From NCBI GenBank assembly GCA_900761995.1, contig CAAFEY010000023.1, positions 65,038-129,037 of the forward strand: 64,000 nucleotides of DNA. The letters are read 5' to 3'. The translations under genes were made by a program, and so were the position numbers. The stretch's first letter is position 1, and each line of letters starts with the position of its first letter. The notes beneath the pieces were generated by a model. It searched no databases and was not told the DNA's origin. It saw only the letters and a program-made list of their open reading frames with translations. Of the stretch, positions 7,851-17,500 are shown one piece after another. This DNA is from an uncultured Collinsella sp. GTDB lineage: Bacteria > Actinomycetota > Coriobacteriia > Coriobacteriales > Coriobacteriaceae.

Positions 7851-9086
7851 CTACTCTTCCTGCTGCTTGGCAGGCAGGATGTAGACGTTCTCGGCGTCCA
7901 CGGCAATCTGCGTGGGATGGTTGTAGAGGGTGTCGATCTCCTTTACGCTCTGCTTGAACGGCGTGACGTCGGGCGTCTTTGCCTGATGGAGCTTCTCGAG
8001 GAGTTTCTCGGATTGCCTGTCGTTGAACCTGCCGATATCCTCTCCTGCGCCCTCGAGTGCCTCATCGATGAGCGTGTGGTCGCCCACGGGGGTCTTTGCG
8101 ATGGCGTAACCGAGCAATTTGCCCGCGGATGCGATGCCGCCCAGCAGTGCCGCGTCGACGGTGTCGGCAGTTCCCGCCTCGAGGGCGTCGTAACACTCGG
8201 TGTAGAGTTCGCGGTACGCGATTGAGTCCGCCTCGATCTTTGCGGCGGCGTCCGCGAGCTTTGCGGGCTCGAAGTTCTGAGCGAGCATGGGCTCGAGGAA
8301 CAGCGAGAACGCGTGGATGTAGGTGGCGAGCCGGCAGTCTTTGAGGTAGTCGAGCACCTTGTCGAGGCGTCTTCCCAAGCCATCTCGCACCTCGATGAAC
8401 CCTTTCTTTTTCAAATCCGCCTGCGCCTGCGAGCGGAAGAGTTCCATGTCCTGCGCGGACGACTGCTTGATGTCGAGCACCTTCATATGGGCGTTTGCCA
8501 TGTAGATGGCGTTGCCGTAGTTGAGGCTGTAACCGTTGAGGATGTCTGCGAGCGTCTTGAGATTGCCGCGCATGTTGGCCTTGTCACGCTGGCGCATGTA
8601 CTCGAACATTTCGTCGACGGACTCCTGGATGGAGTCGAGCTTTTGGTTTATCTGCGCGATTGCGGCTGCCATTAATAGCGATGTTGGATCGTAAGGCACC
8701 TGCGTGACGCTTGTGGCGATGTCACCCTCGACTACGTGGAAGCGCGCTTGCCCGAAACCCTTGGCTGCATCGCGGTAAGATCCCATGAGGCCACTGCCGT
8801 CCTTGAACGATTGGAGTATTGACGGGTCAAGCGGATTGCCAAACTTATCGGTTGGTTGGAGCAGCATAGGCACGTTTACCGTGTTGGTGACGGTGCGAAA
8901 CATCGAGGGGAGCGAGGCGAACGCCACGCCGAGTTGGGGAATTCGCTCGAGCGGGAGCTTGATGGCACCGGAGACGTCCACCTGCTCCTGGGTGAGCGCG
9001 AGGTGGATTTTGGTGGATGCGAGCTGTTTTGCCACGAGCTCCTCTCGGCTGCCGTCCGTCGAGGGTTTGATCTCGTTGTCTGCCAT
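7851..9086 (-). CDS. Unknown cytoplasmic protein, 411 residues
   Basis: I do not recognise the family. The start at 9086 (MADNEIKP) follows a clear AAGGAG site; an upstream in-frame ATG at 9122 does not. The protein is mostly alpha-helical in appearance. A segment with QINQKLDSIQESVDEMFEYM looks like a short coiled coil, and a small glycine/alanine-rich stretch (LLGGIASAGKLLGYAIA) might be an amphipathic or weakly hydrophobic helix. There is no signal peptide. The gene is inserted, in reverse orientation, between the exonuclease gene and a homologous 3' fragment of that gene, so it looks like cargo acquired by recombination at this spot. Confidence 0.6.
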   Translation of the reverse strand: MADNEIKPSTDGSREELVAKQLASTKIHLALTQEQVDVSGAIKLPLERIPQLGVAFASLPSMFRTVTNTVNVPMLLQPTDKFGNPLDPSILQSFKDGSGLMGSYRDAAKGFGQARFHVVEGDIATSVTQVPYDPTSLLMAAAIAQINQKLDSIQESVDEMFEYMRQRDKANMRGNLKTLADILNGYSLNYGNAIYMANAHMKVLDIKQSSAQDMELFRSQAQADLKKKGFIEVRDGLGRRLDKVLDYLKDCRLATYIHAFSLFLEPMLAQNFEPAKLADAAAKIEADSIAYRELYTECYDALEAGTADTVDAALLGGIASAGKLLGYAIAKTPVGDHTLIDEALEGAGEDIGRFNDRQSEKLLEKLHQAKTPDVTPFKQSVKEIDTLYNHPTQIAVDAENVYILPAKQQEE

Positions 9087-9210
9087 AGCGTGCTCCTTGC
9101 TTACGTTAATAGTCGCGGGCATTATCTTACCGTTGTGTGACCTGCTGGGACGGGACGGACCAGTGGCGGTTCGAGGACGATTAGCGGACGAAGCACGTCA
9201 GCCTTGCTGG

Positions 9211-9538
9211 CTTTCCTACGGACTGGGTCGATCTGCAGGCGTGTCGCTCCTCGATCATGGACGTGGGCAGCCACGGGTGTGCCTCGTTGAGTGACGCGGC
9301 AACGTGGTTTGGCATCGTTTTTGATGAGTCGACGGGCCATGCCCACAGCGCCCTTGCCGATGCGCGCGTGACCGCCAAGTTGCTCAAGCAGGTGATGGAC
9401 GGAGACTATCGCATGAGTCCGCGCGCCCGGGAAGTCCGCCAGCGGTGGGGGATGGGCGAACGAGCTCAGACGCGCCTTTCCAGCAAGTGTCCCGAGCTGG
9501 GCGACCTGCTGCTAAAGCTGAAGGCGGAGGGGAAGTAG
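9211..9538 (+). pseudogene. 3' fragment of a second DEDDh exonuclease gene
   Basis: The stretch matches 7481-7808 at about nine bases in ten by eye and ends at the equivalent stop codon. A weaker match may extend back to about 9150. It keeps the C-terminal AHSALADARVTAKL motif but lacks motif I, so it cannot make an active exonuclease. Most differences fall at third codon positions, which suggests a diverged homologue under protein-level constraint before truncation, not a fresh duplication. Confidence 0.75.
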
Positions 9539-9571
9539 GGGGACGCCCTCCGCCTATGCTGGCGCGGCATC

Positions 9572-9805
9572 TTATTGCCTAGCAGCTCCTGATGTTGGCA
9601 AATGGCTTCCACAGTGGCCAATCACGATCAGCTGCGCCTCATCATCAAAGCAAAAGTGCAGACGGAATGGATTGCGGCAGTTGCGACCGTCGCCCTTGAC
9701 GTGCGGCAAGATGCAAATCTGGTTGCCCTTGTAAATGCGCTGGCGAAGCTGCATAAGTTCGAAGCCGACTGCGTCGATTAACTTTGCCGGCGTTCTTTGC
9801 GCCAT
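9572..9805 (-). CDS. Small unknown protein coupled to the Abi gene
   Basis: This 77-residue protein overlaps the end of the upstream Abi_C gene by 28 bases, which indicates translational coupling. The C-terminal part reads FRLHFCFDDEAQLIVIGHCG followed by SHLP, a beta-strand-rich pattern like that of small toxins or of partners often found next to abortive-infection genes. There is no catalytic signature I can name. It may be the effector or the neutralising partner of the Abi protein. Confidence 0.55.
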   Translation of the reverse strand: MAQRTPAKLIDAVGFELMQLRQRIYKGNQICILPHVKGDGRNCRNPFRLHFCFDDEAQLIVIGHCGSHLPTSGAARQ

Positions 9806-10605
9806 TCGTGGGCATCCCAGAGGTATTCGACTAGTGTTGCCGAACTTCCTACGGCAAGTTTTGCGTGTCTCATGGACAGTCCCTTGTAGCTGTCGGCTTT
9901 GCCGTGACCTGTTCCATATGGGTTGCGCAGCTCGGCAATGCCGCCCGCGATGTTGCCGAGGCTGCTGAGGATGCGCTTTATGGTCCCTCCCGCCGGGAGG
10001 TCGGCGTTAATGTCGTCTGTCTCAATGCCGAGGCACTTCATCGTTTCCTTGACAAGTTGCGATACGCCCCAATTGCCTCCATAGTCTCTATTGTTTTCTT
10101 CAAGAATTGTCTTGCAACAACTTTCGATCAGTTCCTTGGACTTACCAATCGCTTCAGTTGGATTGGTCTCTCGTGATGAAAAGAGGGCATCGATTTGTTG
10201 GCGCATGTAGTCGCTCGTGAAATGGGTCTCAAGTTCCTCACGTTGGGCGAGAACGGAGATGCCCGCCCGTTCTCGCCTCGCAACGGGCTTGCATTTTTCA
10301 TAAAGAAAATGATGGTCCTTAGCGTCGCGGGCTGTGGAAGTGCCATCCATTTCGCTGGCGTATTCAGGCTGTGCCTCATAGTAATCAAACAAGTCGCATA
10401 GCAACTTTGTTCCGCACACATCAGATTCTTCTTCGATGTACTTGGTGAGAGATCTGCCTTTCGATAGGTCGTAATGAGCGCAAAGCGCAACGCCAATGCT
10501 GCTTTTGGTAAAAGTGTCGAAGGAGCTTGTTGTGAAATTAAGAACATAGCCGCCACGGTTGAAGAGTCTGAGAAACAGCCCTTTTTCAATTTCGGTCATA
10601 GCCAT
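9778..10605 (-). CDS. Abortive infection family protein (Abi_C domain)
   Basis: The protein has 275 residues from ATG 10605, preceded by AAGGCGAG; an in-frame start 35 codons upstream has no ribosome site. The last 80 residues (from NIAGGIAELRNPYGTGHGKA to the end) match the Abi_C domain, with the typical RN-x-x-GTGHG pattern that resembles HEPN-type RNase motifs. The N-terminal 190 residues are variable, as usual in the family. Such proteins stop growth or kill the cell on phage infection; that role is inferred here. It overlaps the small gene downstream and lies directly upstream of the type I RM operon on the other strand. Confidence 0.75.
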   Translation of the reverse strand: MAMTEIEKGLFLRLFNRGGYVLNFTTSSFDTFTKSSIGVALCAHYDLSKGRSLTKYIEEESDVCGTKLLCDLFDYYEAQPEYASEMDGTSTARDAKDHHFLYEKCKPVARRERAGISVLAQREELETHFTSDYMRQQIDALFSSRETNPTEAIGKSKELIESCCKTILEENNRDYGGNWGVSQLVKETMKCLGIETDDINADLPAGGTIKRILSSLGNIAGGIAELRNPYGTGHGKADSYKGLSMRHAKLAVGSSATLVEYLWDAHEWRKERRQS

Positions 10606-11091
10606 TTTTTCTCGCCTTGCAAAACACCTGATACTTCTTGATGAGGCATTATAAGGAGACGATGCAAGCTTTCCTAGAGCGGGTGTCACCGCTCGTTGAA
10701 TCGTGTACAAGATTATCTGAACGGAAAGCTATTATGCGCAATCCTAGTAGCTCTCTTTTGAGCAGCTGTCTTCGCTTGCCCAGATGGGGCCATACACCTT
10801 GAAGCAATCCCCCTCTGCCTCCCAACATCTCGAGGACCGTAATTGATTCGCTATGATTCCACTTCAACGATTGCTGTGTATGCCACTGCGTGCTCAATGC
10901 AGAGCTCTTATATTATGCTTTGCGTCGCGTTCTTCTACACACCCTTTAATCTGCGCAAATAATGGTCTTGCTCCATTTTACTGGAGACAATTGCATTGCC
11001 TGCCTATCTGTACCAGACGGCTATTTCCCTTTCGCCCTTTGCTAGAATCGTAAGCACATTTGTATTGCATCATGCAATCGCGGAGGTTCCC
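10606..11091. other. Divergent intergenic region before the RM operon
   Basis: This 486-bp gap has lower GC than its surroundings and no convincing gene. A TAGAAT box at 11043-11048 is a candidate -10 element for the operon starting at 11092. A 46-codon frame at 10662-10802 follows AAGGAG at only three bases and encodes nothing recognisable; I do not call it. Confidence 0.5.
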
Positions 11092-11298
11092 ATGAAGTAC
11101 GCCGACCTTATCGACGGAGAAGCATCCCCGAGCGAGCTCAGAAGCTTCCTTGTGGACGGCGAGAACGTGGCGGTAACCGTCCGCATTCCCAAGAATATGC
11201 GCGATGCCGCCAAGGAAGCGGCCGCTCTCAATGGCGTCAGCTTCACGTCTCTCGTGAAGACGAGCCTCATTGAGTACCTGTCCAAGAAGGAGAAGTAA
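11092..11298 (+). CDS. Ribbon-helix-helix-like small protein leading the RM operon
   Basis: The 68-residue protein starts at an ATG five bases after GGAGG. Residues 25-68 (VAVTVRIPKNMRDAAKEAAA and onward to SFTSLVKTSLIEYL) look like a beta strand followed by two helices, the pattern of CopG/RelB-like ribbon-helix-helix DNA-binding proteins. No toxin gene follows; instead hsdM begins two bases after the stop. It may be an autoregulator controlling the RM operon. An orphan antitoxin is the alternative. Confidence 0.65.
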   Translation: MKYADLIDGEASPSELRSFLVDGENVAVTVRIPKNMRDAAKEAAALNGVSFTSLVKTSLIEYLSKKEK

Positions 11299-11300
11299 CG

Positions 11301-13154
11301 ATGGCAGATATCCGCAAGCTCGAGAGCGAGCTTTGGGAGGCGGCAGACGAATTGCGTGCCAACTCCAAGCTGACGAGCCAGCAGTACTGCATGCCGGTTC
11401 TGGGCCTCATCTTCCTGCGTTATGCGTGGGGTCGTTTCAAGCGCGCCGACGAGCAGATCGAAGCTGAGCGTGCCGCTATCACGGGTCGCAAACCGCCCAA
11501 GCAGGCAGCGGACTACTCCGCCAAAGGCGCGATGTTCATCCCCGAGGAGGCCCGCTATGACTACTTGCTCAACCTGCCCGATGGTGCCGACATCGGCAAA
11601 GCGGTCAACGAAGCCATGGCAAGTATCGCTGCCATTAACCCCTCGCTCGCGGGCGTCCTTCCTGACACCTACGCCGAGCTTGGCAATGACCTGTTGCGCA
11701 GCGTTATCCGCGTCTTCAACAACCCTGCCCTCGACGAGGAGGGCGATGATATCATCGGCCGCATCTACGAGTACTTCCTCGGCAAGTTTGCTCCAGCGGT
11801 GGCAAGCGACGATGGCGTCTTCTTTACGCCCAAGTCGCTCGTCCGCATGATCATGAACGTCATCGAGCCCTCGCGTGGCAAGATGCTCGATCCTGCTTGC
11901 GGCTCGGGTGGCATGTTCGTTTCCGCCAGCGACTACGTGCGCGAGCAGGGTGACAACCCCGCTGAGACCATGATGTTCTACGGACAGGAGAAGGTCGACT
12001 ACAACGCCAAGCTTTGCCTCATGAACATGGCCGTCCACGGCATGCAAGGCAACATCAAATCGGGCGACGACGCTAACACCTTCTATAACGACGCGCACGC
12101 CCTCGACGGCAAGTGTGACTTCGTGGCCGCCAACCCGCCCTTTAACGTGGACAAGGTGAAGCACGCAAGGGCCCTGGACGCCGGTCGCCTGCCGCTTGGT
12201 GCTCCGAAGGCGAACAAAAAGGAGGAGGTGTCCGCGAGCGGCGCAAACTACCTCTGGATCAACTACTTCTACTCCTACCTCAAGGACACGGGCCGCGCGG
12301 GCTTCGTCATGGCGTCCTCCGCCACCGATTCCAACGCCGAGCGAGCCCAGCGCCGGAAGCTCGTGGAGACCGGCCACGTGGACGTGATGCTCTACGTGGG
12401 CAACAACTTCTTCTACACCAAGAGCCTGCCGTGCACGCTGTGGTTCTTCGACAAGGGCAAGCCCGAGATGCTGCGCAACAAGGTCCTGTTCATCGACGCT
12501 CAGCGCTACCACACCGCCGTCTCAACGACGTTCAACGAGTGGACGCCCTGGCAGCTGAAGAACCTCTCGGCCATCGTCTGGCTCTATCGCGGCGAAGTGG
12601 GCAAGTACCACGACCTCATCGAGGAGTACGAGAACCGTGCGACCGAGGTTGCGCCGCTGTTTGGTGGCGACGCTGCGGAGAAGCTCTTGGGCATCGGCGG
12701 CGTCGAAGATTTCGCCATTGCGCACGAGGCGATGCTAGCGGCTATTGAGAATCAGAAGGCCGCTGCTAAGGAGGAGGTCGACACTCTGCCCAAGCGCGAG
12801 CAGAAGAAGCGCCGTGAGGCCCTAGCCGAGGTGACGGCTCGGATGGAGTCTGCAGCAACCGAGATTGGCGAGGCCGTATGGCTCGTCGAGAAGTTCGGCG
12901 ATGGCGAGTACGCGGACGTGCCCGGCCTGTGCAAGGTCGCTACGCGCGCCGAGATCAAGGGCGACCAGCCTGCCGAGAAGAGCTCTTGGAGCCTGACGCC
13001 GGGAGCTTACGTGGGCGTGCCTCCCGTCGAGGATGACGGCGTGGACTTCCACGAGCGAATGACCAAAATCCATGCAGAGCTGCTGGATCTGCAGCGTCAG
13101 GGCAATGATCTCATGGTCATCATCGACCGCAATTTCCAGGGGTTGGGTCTATGA
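11301..13154 (+). CDS. hsdM: Type I restriction-modification DNA methyltransferase subunit
   Basis: The protein has 617 residues. An N-terminal helical HsdM_N region is followed by an N6-adenine methyltransferase domain: AdoMet-binding DPACGSGGMF at residues 197-206 and catalytic NPPF at 278-281. The C-terminal 130 residues form a charged helical extension (KEEVDTLPKREQKKRREALA), longer than in the shortest family members. With HsdS it methylates the recognition sequence, and with HsdR it forms the restriction complex. It overlaps hsdS by four bases (ATGA). Confidence 0.95.
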   Translation: MADIRKLESELWEAADELRANSKLTSQQYCMPVLGLIFLRYAWGRFKRADEQIEAERAAITGRKPPKQAADYSAKGAMFIPEEARYDYLLNLPDGADIGKAVNEAMASIAAINPSLAGVLPDTYAELGNDLLRSVIRVFNNPALDEEGDDIIGRIYEYFLGKFAPAVASDDGVFFTPKSLVRMIMNVIEPSRGKMLDPACGSGGMFVSASDYVREQGDNPAETMMFYGQEKVDYNAKLCLMNMAVHGMQGNIKSGDDANTFYNDAHALDGKCDFVAANPPFNVDKVKHARALDAGRLPLGAPKANKKEEVSASGANYLWINYFYSYLKDTGRAGFVMASSATDSNAERAQRRKLVETGHVDVMLYVGNNFFYTKSLPCTLWFFDKGKPEMLRNKVLFIDAQRYHTAVSTTFNEWTPWQLKNLSAIVWLYRGEVGKYHDLIEEYENRATEVAPLFGGDAAEKLLGIGGVEDFAIAHEAMLAAIENQKAAAKEEVDTLPKREQKKRREALAEVTARMESAATEIGEAVWLVEKFGDGEYADVPGLCKVATRAEIKGDQPAEKSSWSLTPGAYVGVPPVEDDGVDFHERMTKIHAELLDLQRQGNDLMVIIDRNFQGLGL

Positions 13155-14368
13155 AGTTCGGAAATCTATACGCCATACCATCTCGCAATGGCCTCACAAA
13201 ACCTCGGTCTGTGCGTGGCGACGGAATCAAGTTCGTCAACATGGGCGAGCTATTTGAGAATGAGCGTATCGGGAACATAGAAATGGACAGGGTCCCAGTC
13301 AGCAAAACGGAGATGCGCGACGCGCTCTTGCAGGAAGACGATTTGTTGTTTGCAAGGCAGTCCCTTGTTAGAGAGGGAGCGGGCAAGTGCTCGATTATTG
13401 CAGAGGTTGAGGAGCCGACAACATTTGATTCGCACTTAATTCGTGTCCGGCTTAACAGGTCGATCGCCAATCCAAGCTTCTATCGATACTATTTTGCATC
13501 CCCGTTATCGCCGATGCCTGGGATAGTAAGTCAATGCGCTCAAGCTGGAATCAAGGGGTCTGATCTCAAGAATCTTGATGTTGATTGCCCCCCGCTTGAA
13601 GTGCAAGATAAGATCGCTTCGATTCTGGGCGCCTATGACGAGCTGATCGAGAACAACCGCAGACAGATCAAGCTCCTTGAGGAGGCTGCCCAGCGCCTCT
13701 ACAAGGAGTGGTTCATCGACCTTAAGTTCCCCGGCCACGAGACCGCGCCCATCGTCGACGGTCTCCCTGAGGGGTGGCAGAAGGGCAGTCTGCTAGATTT
13801 CGCTGGCTTCTATAGGGGGAAATCATATACATCAAAAGATCTTGTCGAGTCAGGAAAGATGCGACTTGCCAATCTGAATAGCATTGCTGCATACGGCGGC
13901 TGGGCTTGTGGCGCTGAAAAGCCATATGCAGGCGCATATAAACCTGAGCAGTTGATTTCGTTCGGTGACGTAATCATGGCTGTTACTGATATGACGAAAG
14001 AACGGCGACTCGTTGGGCATGTTGCAAGAGTCCCGAGACAGGCAGATGGTTTCCTGATGTCGATGGATTTGATCAAGCTTGTCCCAAAAAACGTGACCGC
14101 AAACTATCTCTATGCCACTCTAAGGTTTAGCGGCGTGGCGGAAATGATAGCTATGCTCGCCAATGGCACGAATGTGCTTCATCTCAAGCCAGATGCGCTG
14201 GACCGCATTGTTTTCATCAGGCCTGATTACGAAATACAGGAGCGGTTCTCCGAGGTTGTTGAGTCGCTAATTTTAACGTGCGAGCACCTTGAGCAGGCGG
14301 CCTCCTTAGCTCGCGAGGCTCGCGATCGCTTGCTTCCCAAACTCATGTCCGGGGAAATTGAGGTGTAG
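13151..14368 (+). CDS. hsdS: Type I RM specificity subunit
   Basis: The 405-residue protein has two target-recognition domains. The first spans about residues 1-150 and the second about 205-370. Each is followed by a conserved helix: PPLEVQDKIASILGAYDELI with NNRRQIKLLEEAAQRLYKEW in the middle, and LEQAASLAREARDRLLPKLM at the end. These domains set the bipartite DNA target. Both recognition domains are lower in GC and less biased in codon use than the central spacer, as expected from domain exchange. There is only one standard hsdS gene and no adjacent recombinase, so no phase-variable inversion system is visible. Confidence 0.93.
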   Translation: MKFGNLYAIPSRNGLTKPRSVRGDGIKFVNMGELFENERIGNIEMDRVPVSKTEMRDALLQEDDLLFARQSLVREGAGKCSIIAEVEEPTTFDSHLIRVRLNRSIANPSFYRYYFASPLSPMPGIVSQCAQAGIKGSDLKNLDVDCPPLEVQDKIASILGAYDELIENNRRQIKLLEEAAQRLYKEWFIDLKFPGHETAPIVDGLPEGWQKGSLLDFAGFYRGKSYTSKDLVESGKMRLANLNSIAAYGGWACGAEKPYAGAYKPEQLISFGDVIMAVTDMTKERRLVGHVARVPRQADGFLMSMDLIKLVPKNVTANYLYATLRFSGVAEMIAMLANGTNVLHLKPDALDRIVFIRPDYEIQERFSEVVESLILTCEHLEQAASLAREARDRLLPKLMSGEIEV

Positions 14369-14370
14369 CG

Positions 14371-14514
14371 ATGGGCCGCGAAAATACGTTCCAGATTTAT
14401 TTCAACCACGGTCTCATCAATTGGCTCGACCCATGCGAGATCAACGACGCGATTCCGCTTGATTCGAAATATCGTTCGGCAGATGCCATGATACGGAATG
14501 GAGGAAAGCCATGA
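14371..14514 (+). CDS. 47-residue unknown protein nested between hsdS and hsdR
   Basis: A short gene begins two bases after the hsdS stop, and its own stop overlaps the hsdR start (ATGA at 14511). The product begins MGRENTFQIYFNHGLINWLD and has 47 residues. The tight spacing on both sides, with no other explanation for these 140 bases, argues that it is translated. I recognise no domain. It could be a small RM regulator, an anti-restriction peptide, or the remnant of a longer gene. Confidence 0.5.
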   Translation: MGRENTFQIYFNHGLINWLDPCEINDAIPLDSKYRSADAMIRNGGKP

Positions 14515-17500
14515 GTAGCCGTTACTCCGAGGAGGAAGCCGTCCAGAAGCCTGCGGGTGAGTTGTTGCGCTGTATGGGATGGGACGTCCACTATTGCTTC
14601 GACGATGAGGTTCTCGGCCCCTGTGGCACGCTGGGTCGTGACTCCTATAAGGACGTCCTTCTCAAGCGCGATCTCATGAACGCGTTGGTTGAGCTGAACG
14701 AGCACCTTACCGAGGCGGAATGCGCCGAGGCCGTGGCGACCTTGGAGCAAGTCTTCGTCGGCGATTCGCTGCTTCAGACCAACGAGGCAAAGTATAAGAT
14801 GCTTCGCGATGGCATACCGGTGAAGAAGGTTCAGCCCGATGGCTCCATGCGTACTGAGCTCGCGCGGGCTTTCGACTTTGAGCATCCAAAGTTGAACCGT
14901 TTCGTGGCGGCAGAGGAACTGTGGGTGAAGGGCCCCATGCATCGACGCCGCTGCGACCTCGTAGGCTTCGTCAACGGTGTGCCGCTGCTGTTCGTCGAAT
15001 TCAAGCGCCACGACAAGGACGTGCTGCGCGCGTACGAGGACAACTACACCGACTACCAGGATACCATTCCCCAGATCTTCTATTACAACGCCTTTGTGAT
15101 GCTCTCCAACGGGCTGGAGTCCAAGATCGGAACGTTGGGCAGCTCCTATGAGTTCTTCGGCGAATGGAAACGTCTGAGTGAGGGTGACGTTGGCAGTGTT
15201 GCGCTCGAGACCATGATGAGGGGTGTGTGCAACAAAGAGACGCTGCTCGACCTCTTCCAGAACTTCATCCTGTTCGACCACTTCGACTCGCCGGCCGCCA
15301 AAATCCTTGCGCGCAACCACCAGTACCTAGGCGTGAACGATGCCGTGCGCGCCTACTCCGAGCGCGAGCTGCGTAACGGAAAACTCGGCGTCTTCTGGCA
15401 CACGCAGGGCTCGGGCAAGAGCTACTCGATGGTTTTCTTGGCCGAGAAGATTCGCCGAACGCAGCCGGGCTCGCCGACCTTCCTGGTGCTCACGGACCGC
15501 GACGAGCTCAACAAACAGATTAGCGAGACGTTCGAGAGTTGCGGGTGCCTTGCGGGTGTCCCCGCCGAGCGCTGCCGCGCCACGAGCGGCAAGGACCTGG
15601 TGGAGAAGCTCGAGGGCAATCCAAGCTATATCTTTTCGCTCATCCAGAAGTTCAACCAGCCTGACGTCGAGCCCATCGTGCCCGACCACGATGTCGTCGT
15701 GCTCTCCGATGAGGCGCATCGGTCCAACAACGGTGTCTTTGCCGAGAACATGGTGAAGTTGCTGCCAACGGCGTCGCGCTTGGGCTTTACGGGAACGCCA
15801 ATTCTTGCTTACGACAACCTAACGGCCAGGACCTTTGGCGGCTATGTTTCGGTCTACGACTTCAAGCGCGCCGTCGAGGACGGTGCTACAGTGCCGCTCT
15901 TCTATGAGAACCGTAGCGACAAGCTCGGCATCGAGAATCCGGAGATCAACGACGAGCTGCTCCAAGCCGTTGAAGATGCCGACCTCGACGCCGACCAGAC
16001 CGAGAAGGTGCAAGCCCAGCTCAACCATGGCGTTCACATCATCATGGCCGAGCCGCGCCTGAGAGCCGTGGCCCGCGACTTTGTCTCCCATTACACGAAC
16101 ATCTGGCAGTCGGGCAAGGCCATGTTCATCTGCGTGAACAAGGTCACCTGCGTGATGATGTACAACTACGTGCAGGAGTATTGGGCCGAGGCGCTCGACA
16201 AGGAGCGCGCAAGGCTCTCCGGCATGGACCAGCAACAGGCTATGGAGCAGCGCCGCAAAATCGCCTGGATGGAATCCACCGAGATGGCGGTCGTGGTGAG
16301 TCAGGAGCAGAACGAGATCGATTGCTTCCGTAAGTGGGGGCTCGACATAGCGCCGCATCGCCAGAAGATGGAGGAGCGCCAGCTCGATGACGAGTTCAAG
16401 GATGCCAACAACCCGTTCCGCATCGTCTTCGTATGCGCCATGTGGCTCACCGGCTTCGACGTGAAGTCGCTCTCGGCCATGTACTTCGACAAGCCACTCA
16501 AGGCCCACGGTCTCATGCAGGCCATCGCGCGCGCCAACCGTGTGAGCAAGGGAAAGAGCAACGGCCTTATCATCGACTACATTGGCGTCGTGAAGGCTTT
16601 GAGGAAAGCCCTGGCCGATTATACCGAGAATCCCGGCGGCGGGGATGGAGTCGACCCGGTGGTCGACAAGGATGAGCTGCTTGCGAGGATTTCTGAGCTC
16701 ACGGACAGCACCGTTTCGTTCGTGTCGTCGCTGGGCTACGAGCTCGAATCCCTGCTGACGGCCGAGGGCTTCGACAAGGTGGCGGAAATCAAGAACGCCG
16801 CAGACTGCGTGTCTCAGTGCGACGAGACTAAGAAACGCTATGGTGTAATGTGCCGCGAGCTGTTCACCTTGTACAAATACGTGAGCCGACGAGAGGTGGG
16901 TGAGGAGCTGCTGGTCAAGCGCGACGCTCTGCGAGCCGTCTTCAACCATATCAACGCCCACAGGGCCAGCGCCGACACAACCGAGCTCATGGTCCAGTTG
17001 CAGGGCATCGTGAGCGAACATGTGGTGGTCAGCGAGTCCTCCGAGGGGCTCAAGACGGCTACCAAGTTCGATATCAGCAGTATCGACTTCAACAGGCTCT
17101 CACAGGAGTTTGCCAAGGCCAAGCGCAAACACCTCATCATTGACGACCTGCGTTCTGTCATAGAAGCGCGTCTTAAGACCGCGCTGAAGGATAATCCCAG
17201 ACGTATTGACTACTTCGAACGCTACGAGCGGATTATCGAGAGTTACAACTCTGAGCAGGACAAGGCGATGATCGAGAAGACGTTCAATGACCTCATCAAC
17301 CTGTCCCGCGACCTTGATGACAAACAGAAGGAGTGGGTGCGCGAGGGCTTCCAGAACCAGCAGCAGATGACTGTGTTCGAGATGCTATTCAAGGACACGC
17401 TGACGCCTGCCGAGATCAGGCAGGTCAAGAGTGTCGCCATTGAGATGGTGTCTATTATCGAAGAACGGCTTGCCAACATGGTGCGCTGGACGGAGAAGAC

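Noticed and set aside
13151..14368. Phase-variable hsdS by inversion
   Set aside because: There is only one full hsdS gene. The HsdS-like fusion downstream has a single recognition region in the same orientation, and no inverted repeats or recombinase lie beside them.
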